Origin: Bacillota bacterium
Lineage (GTDB): Bacteria > Sysuimicrobiota > Sysuimicrobiia > Sysuimicrobiales > Segetimicrobiaceae
Direction of reading: 5' to 3'
DNA length: 43,114 nt
Assembly: GCA_021324975.1 (NCBI GenBank)
Contig: JAJPIA010000017.1
Location: 1 to 43,114, forward strand
The notes below the pieces were generated by a model that saw only the letters and a program-made list of their open reading frames with translations, was not told where the DNA came from and searched no databases. The position numbers and the translations under genes are program-made. Positions 40,258 to 43,114 of this stretch are shown one piece after another (positions within the stretch are counted from its first letter, which is position 1; each line of letters opens with the position of its first letter).

Positions 40258-41319
40258 ATGCACTTCACCGTGGTGGGATCCGGCGCCATCGGGGGCACGA
40301 TCGGCGCGCACCTGCGGCGGGCGGAGCACGAGGTGCTCTTCGTCGACAACGTCACCGAGCACGTCGAGGCCATCACGCGCGGGGGGCTCGTGATCGAGGG
40401 GGCGGAGGAGTTCCGCGTTCGCGCGCCCGCGGTCACCCCGGACGGCCTCGCGGCGGCCCTCGCCGGCCGGCCGCCGGAAGCGGTGCTGCTGGCCGTCAAG
40501 GCGCAGCACACCGCGGCCGCGCTGGAGTCCGTGGCACCGCTCCTCGGCCCCGAGAGCTACGTGGTGTCGATGCAGAACGGCCTCAACGAGCGGGTCATCG
40601 CCGCGCGGATCGGCGCGGACCGCACGGTGGGCGCGTTCGTCAATTTCGGCGCCGACTACCAGGCGCCGGGCCGCATCATGTACGGCAGCGCGGGCGCGCT
40701 CTATCTGGGCGAGCTGGACGGGAGGATGACGCCGCGCCTCGAGCGGCTCGGCGACGTCATGCGGGAGGCGTTTTTGAAGAACACGACGCTGACCGGGAAC
40801 ATCTGGGGTTATTTGTGGGGCAAGCTCGGATATGCGGCGCAGCTGTTTGCGTCGGCAACCGTGGACGACACGATGGCAAACGTGCTCTCGGCGCCGGAGA
40901 ACCTCGCGCTGATGGCCAACCTCGCGGCCGAGGTCGTCCGCACCGCCGAGGCCGAGGGCGTGGAGAGCGAGGGGTTCGACGGCTACGAGCCCGGTCCCAT
41001 GCGGTTCGCGAACCCGCGCGACTGGGATGGGATCCGCGCAAGCCTCGACCGCCTGGCCACGTTCAACCGCCGGTCGCTGAAGCAAAAGAGCGGGATCTGG
41101 CGCGACCTCGTGGTCCGGCGCCGGCCGACCGAGGTGGACCATCAGCTCGGCCCGGTGGTCGAGATCGCGCGCACCCACGGGTTCGAGCTGCCGCTCGCGG
41201 CGCGCCTCATCGAGATGATCCACGAGCTGGAGACGGGCCGCCGCGTCATGGCGCCGCAGAATCTCGCCGAGTTGCGCCGCCTCAACGAGAACGTCTACCC
41301 CAAGGAGGTTCCCCCGTGA
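40258..41319 (+). CDS. Ketopantoate reductase-like dehydrogenase (ApbA/PanE family)
   Basis: This 353-residue NAD(P)H-dependent reductase has the dinucleotide motif GSGAIGG at residues 7-13, the conserved QNGLNE block at 106-111 and the family's catalytic Lys189 in YLWGKLGYAA. It is longer than classical PanE (about 300 residues), mainly in the C-terminal helical domain. Family members reduce 2-keto acids or 2-ketopantoate; the operon context argues for a catabolic 2-keto or 2-hydroxy acid rather than pantothenate synthesis (inference). GGAGGAG precedes the ATG. It overlaps the M20 gene by 4 bases (GTGA), so the genes are translationally coupled. Confidence 0.88.
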   Translation: MHFTVVGSGAIGGTIGAHLRRAEHEVLFVDNVTEHVEAITRGGLVIEGAEEFRVRAPAVTPDGLAAALAGRPPEAVLLAVKAQHTAAALESVAPLLGPESYVVSMQNGLNERVIAARIGADRTVGAFVNFGADYQAPGRIMYGSAGALYLGELDGRMTPRLERLGDVMREAFLKNTTLTGNIWGYLWGKLGYAAQLFASATVDDTMANVLSAPENLALMANLAAEVVRTAEAEGVESEGFDGYEPGPMRFANPRDWDGIRASLDRLATFNRRSLKQKSGIWRDLVVRRRPTEVDHQLGPVVEIARTHGFELPLAARLIEMIHELETGRRVMAPQNLAELRRLNENVYPKEVPP

Positions 41320-42449
41320 GCCGGTTTCGCGGATTCGCCGACCAACACCTGAGCGATCTGCTCGCGGACCTCAAAGCGTTCGTGGAGCTCGAGTCGCCCA
41401 CGACCGACAAGGCGGCGGTCGATCGCGCCGGCCGGTACCTGGCGGGCCGGTTCGCCGACGCCGCGCGCGCGGACATCGTCTGGCACCGTCAAGAGCGCTG
41501 GGGGGATCACTTCGAGGCGCGCGTAGGGCGCGGCCGGCGGCGCGTCCTCCTCGTCGGCCACTTCGACACGGTCTGGCCCGTCGGGACGCTGGAGCGGCTG
41601 CCGTGCCGCATCGACGGCGATCGGATGACGGGGCCGGGATGTTTCGACATGAAGTACGGGGACATCCAGGCGGTGTGGGCGCTTCGGGCCCTAGTAGAGA
41701 GCGGCGCGGCGGAGGACAAGACGTTTGTGTTCCTGGCCAACACCGAGGAGGAAGTCGGGAGCCCGACGTCCCGGCCGCTCATCGAGCGCCTCGCCCGGGA
41801 ATCCGAATGCGCGCTCATCCTCGAGCCGTCCGTCGGACCGGAGGGCGCGGTGAAGTTGTGGCGCAAGGGCGTGGGCATGTACCGGATGCACGTCCAGGGC
41901 GTGGCGAGCCACGCCGGCGCGGACCCGGAGCGGGGCCGCAGCGCCGTGCTCGAGCTTGCGCACCAGGTCATCGATCTGCACGCGCTCAACGATCCGGAGC
42001 GGGGCACCACGGTCAACGTCGGGGTGGTGCGCGGAGGCACGCGATCGAACGTGGTCGCGGCGTCCGCGGAGGCGGAGATCGACCTGCGGGTCCGGACGAT
42101 GGACGAGGCGCGGCGTACCGACGAGCGCGTCAAGGCCCGTCCCACGTTCGTGACGGGCGTGACTACCCGGATCACGGGCGGCCTCAACCGCCCGCCGATG
42201 GAAGAGACGCCCGCGTCCCGGCGGCTCTATGACCTGGCGCGGCGTCTGGCGGCGGACGAGGGCGTCGATCTGCCGGCCACGGGCACCGGCGGCGGCAGCG
42301 ACGGCAACTTTACGGCCGCCGCGGGCGTCCCGACGTTCGACGGCCTCGGCGCCATTGGCGACGGCGGCCACGCGGACCACGAGCACATCATCGTGTCCGC
42401 GATCGCGCCGCGGCTGGCTTGGTTCACACGTCTTCTGGCCGAGCTCTAG
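41316..42449 (+). CDS. M20-family peptidase, glutamate carboxypeptidase (CPG2)-like
   Basis: This 377-residue zinc peptidase has His82 in GHFDTVWPVGTL, Asp111 in GPGCFDMKYG, the catalytic Glu145-Glu146 in NTEEEVGSP and Glu170 in ILEPSVG, and closes with GDGGHADHEHI. GHFDTVWP-x-G-T-L and GPGCFDMK are typical of carboxypeptidase G2-like enzymes that release C-terminal glutamate from folates or N-acyl amino acids. The open frame extends far upstream in the PanE gene, but GTG 41316 with AAGGAGG nearby is clearly the start. With the GGT-like protein it suggests stepwise removal of glutamyl or amide-linked groups from one compound (inference). Confidence 0.9.
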   Translation: MSRFRGFADQHLSDLLADLKAFVELESPTTDKAAVDRAGRYLAGRFADAARADIVWHRQERWGDHFEARVGRGRRRVLLVGHFDTVWPVGTLERLPCRIDGDRMTGPGCFDMKYGDIQAVWALRALVESGAAEDKTFVFLANTEEEVGSPTSRPLIERLARESECALILEPSVGPEGAVKLWRKGVGMYRMHVQGVASHAGADPERGRSAVLELAHQVIDLHALNDPERGTTVNVGVVRGGTRSNVVAASAEAEIDLRVRTMDEARRTDERVKARPTFVTGVTTRITGGLNRPPMEETPASRRLYDLARRLAADEGVDLPATGTGGGSDGNFTAAAGVPTFDGLGAIGDGGHADHEHIIVSAIAPRLAWFTRLLAEL

Positions 42450-42615
42450 CGCATCAGCGCATTACTTCGGCAAGGACTGGTCCCGTGCGGACCTGCCCTC
42501 CGCTCCGGGGCCTACGGCGTGAGCCAGAACGCCCCGACGCCGGCCCACTGCAGCCTTCGGCCTGCTGGCATCGCAAGCAAACCGGCACACGCACGTAGGT
42601 ATATCGCGAGACAGG

Positions 42616-42996
42616 CTACGGCACGTATCCGATCATCTCGATCTCCACGCGCAGTTCGGGGCGCGCGAGCGCCGCGACCTGGACGGTGCTGCGCGCGGGG
42701 AGATCTCCCTGAAACGCGCTCCGGTACACCTCGTTCATCGCCCCGAACTCCGCGATATCGGTGAGGAATACCGTTACCTTGAGGACGCGCCCGAGACCGG
42801 AGCCGGCCGCCTCGAGCACGGCCCGGCAGTTGTCGATGCAGTTGCGCGTCTGGGCGCGAATGTCCTCGGGAACCTTGCCTGCCGGGTCCGCGCCCACCTG
42901 CCCGGAGGTAAAGACGAGCCGGTCGAGCCGGATCCCCGGCGAGTAGGGTGACGTCGGACGCGGACGGTCGGACGGGAATACGGCCTGGCGTTCCAT
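42616..42996 (-). CDS. RidA-family protein (YjgF/YER057c/UK114)
   Basis: This 126-residue protein is of the reactive intermediate deaminase family. RidA hydrolyses enamine/imine intermediates from PLP enzymes and amine oxidases. Arg102 (ARSTVQVAAL) and Glu120 (RVEIEMIGY), the carboxylate-binding Arg and the base in RidA-type enzymes, are present, as is the opening SPYSPGIRLDRLVFTSGQVG. It converges on the M20 peptidase with a 166-base gap. A TTGACA hexamer lies at 43034-43039 (minus strand), but no convincing -10 follows. A function in clean-up of imines from the neighbouring amide catabolism is plausible. Confidence 0.92.
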   Translation of the reverse strand: MERQAVFPSDRPRPTSPYSPGIRLDRLVFTSGQVGADPAGKVPEDIRAQTRNCIDNCRAVLEAAGSGLGRVLKVTVFLTDIAEFGAMNEVYRSAFQGDLPARSTVQVAALARPELRVEIEMIGYVP

Positions 42997-43114
42997 GCGA
43001 GTCGATGGCCCCCTTATCTGTAGAGGGCCCCCGTGTCAAGAGGCGAGAGACCCCCGAAGTTACGAGCACAGCAGTCCTTGCCAGTTGCAGCCGGGACATG
43101 GTGCGGACGAAACC

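Noticed and set aside
40815-41315. Upstream extension of the M20 peptidase frame into the PanE-like gene
   Set aside because: The extension overlaps confident PanE coding sequence, and the GTG at 41316 has a strong ribosome binding site and the family N-terminus.
1-43114. CRISPR array, retron, toxin-antitoxin or other defence module
   Set aside because: No regularly spaced repeats, reverse transcriptase, Cas, restriction or recognisable toxin-antitoxin pair was seen; Uma2 alone is not evidence of a defence system.

Overview
This 43.1 kb, high-GC window looks like chromosomal DNA of a free-living, probably uncultured soil or sediment bacterium. Short intergenic gaps, frequent GTG/TTG starts, clear Shine-Dalgarno sites, several amide and peptide hydrolases, and the NarL-type sensor class suggest a Terrabacteria-type lineage such as Chloroflexota or a neighbouring candidate phylum. 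That placement is inference; there is no rRNA or ribosomal protein here to fix it. No CRISPR array, intact prophage or intact insertion sequence was seen.

Layout: (1) 1-3067, the tail of a family 5 substrate-binding protein and two Dpp-type permeases, followed on the other strand by a creatininase-family amidase. (2) 4.2-10.5 kb, adenylate kinase, a methyltransferase, small ORFs, an M20 carbamoylase/allantoate-type amidohydrolase, OsmC, an amine oxidase and a small membrane protein. (3) 10.58-11.5 kb, tRNA-Arg(UCG) followed by fragments of an integrase, a regulatory ATPase and a P1B-type ATPase, which looks like a decayed island. (4) 11.7-20.3 kb, DoxX, then a minus-strand run (two small proteins, LuxR-type response regulator, GNAT/acyl-CoA ligase fusion) facing a plus-strand run (GAF histidine kinase, NirK-like copper protein, YtkA-like protein). 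(5) 20.4-23.3 kb, a second graveyard: AlkA, GAF-GGDEF and Gfo/Idh/MocA remnants around an intact Uma2 gene. (6) 23.3-30 kb, a TPP-dependent decarboxylase-like enzyme, a trypsin-like protease, a DinB-like protein, a GH5 glycosidase and a Rieske protein with a long unknown C-terminal region, then a broken PAS/STAS locus. (7) 30.6-38.4 kb, an M20 deacylase, a TcuA-like flavoprotein directly upstream of an orphan molybdopterin large subunit, a zinc-ribbon protein, a TlpA-CcdA thiol pair and a cold-shock gene with promoter and terminators. (8) 38.6-43.0 kb, a tight operon of gamma-glutamyltransferase-like protein, ketopantoate-reductase-like protein and CPG2-like M20 peptidase, converging on RidA.

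Two themes recur. The first is scavenging of amide-linked nitrogen and carbon: peptide ABC transporter, creatininase, three different M20 hydrolases, GGT and RidA. The second is redox and copper chemistry: NirK-like protein with YtkA, DoxX, OsmC, TlpA/CcdA, Rieske, molybdenum hydroxylase and flavoproteins. I did not find a clear new defence system. The most unusual material is the NirK-like/GAF-kinase neighbourhood, the orphan molybdenum subunit paired with a flavoprotein, the GGT-PanE-CPG2 operon, the Rieske fusion, and the density of recently broken genes.
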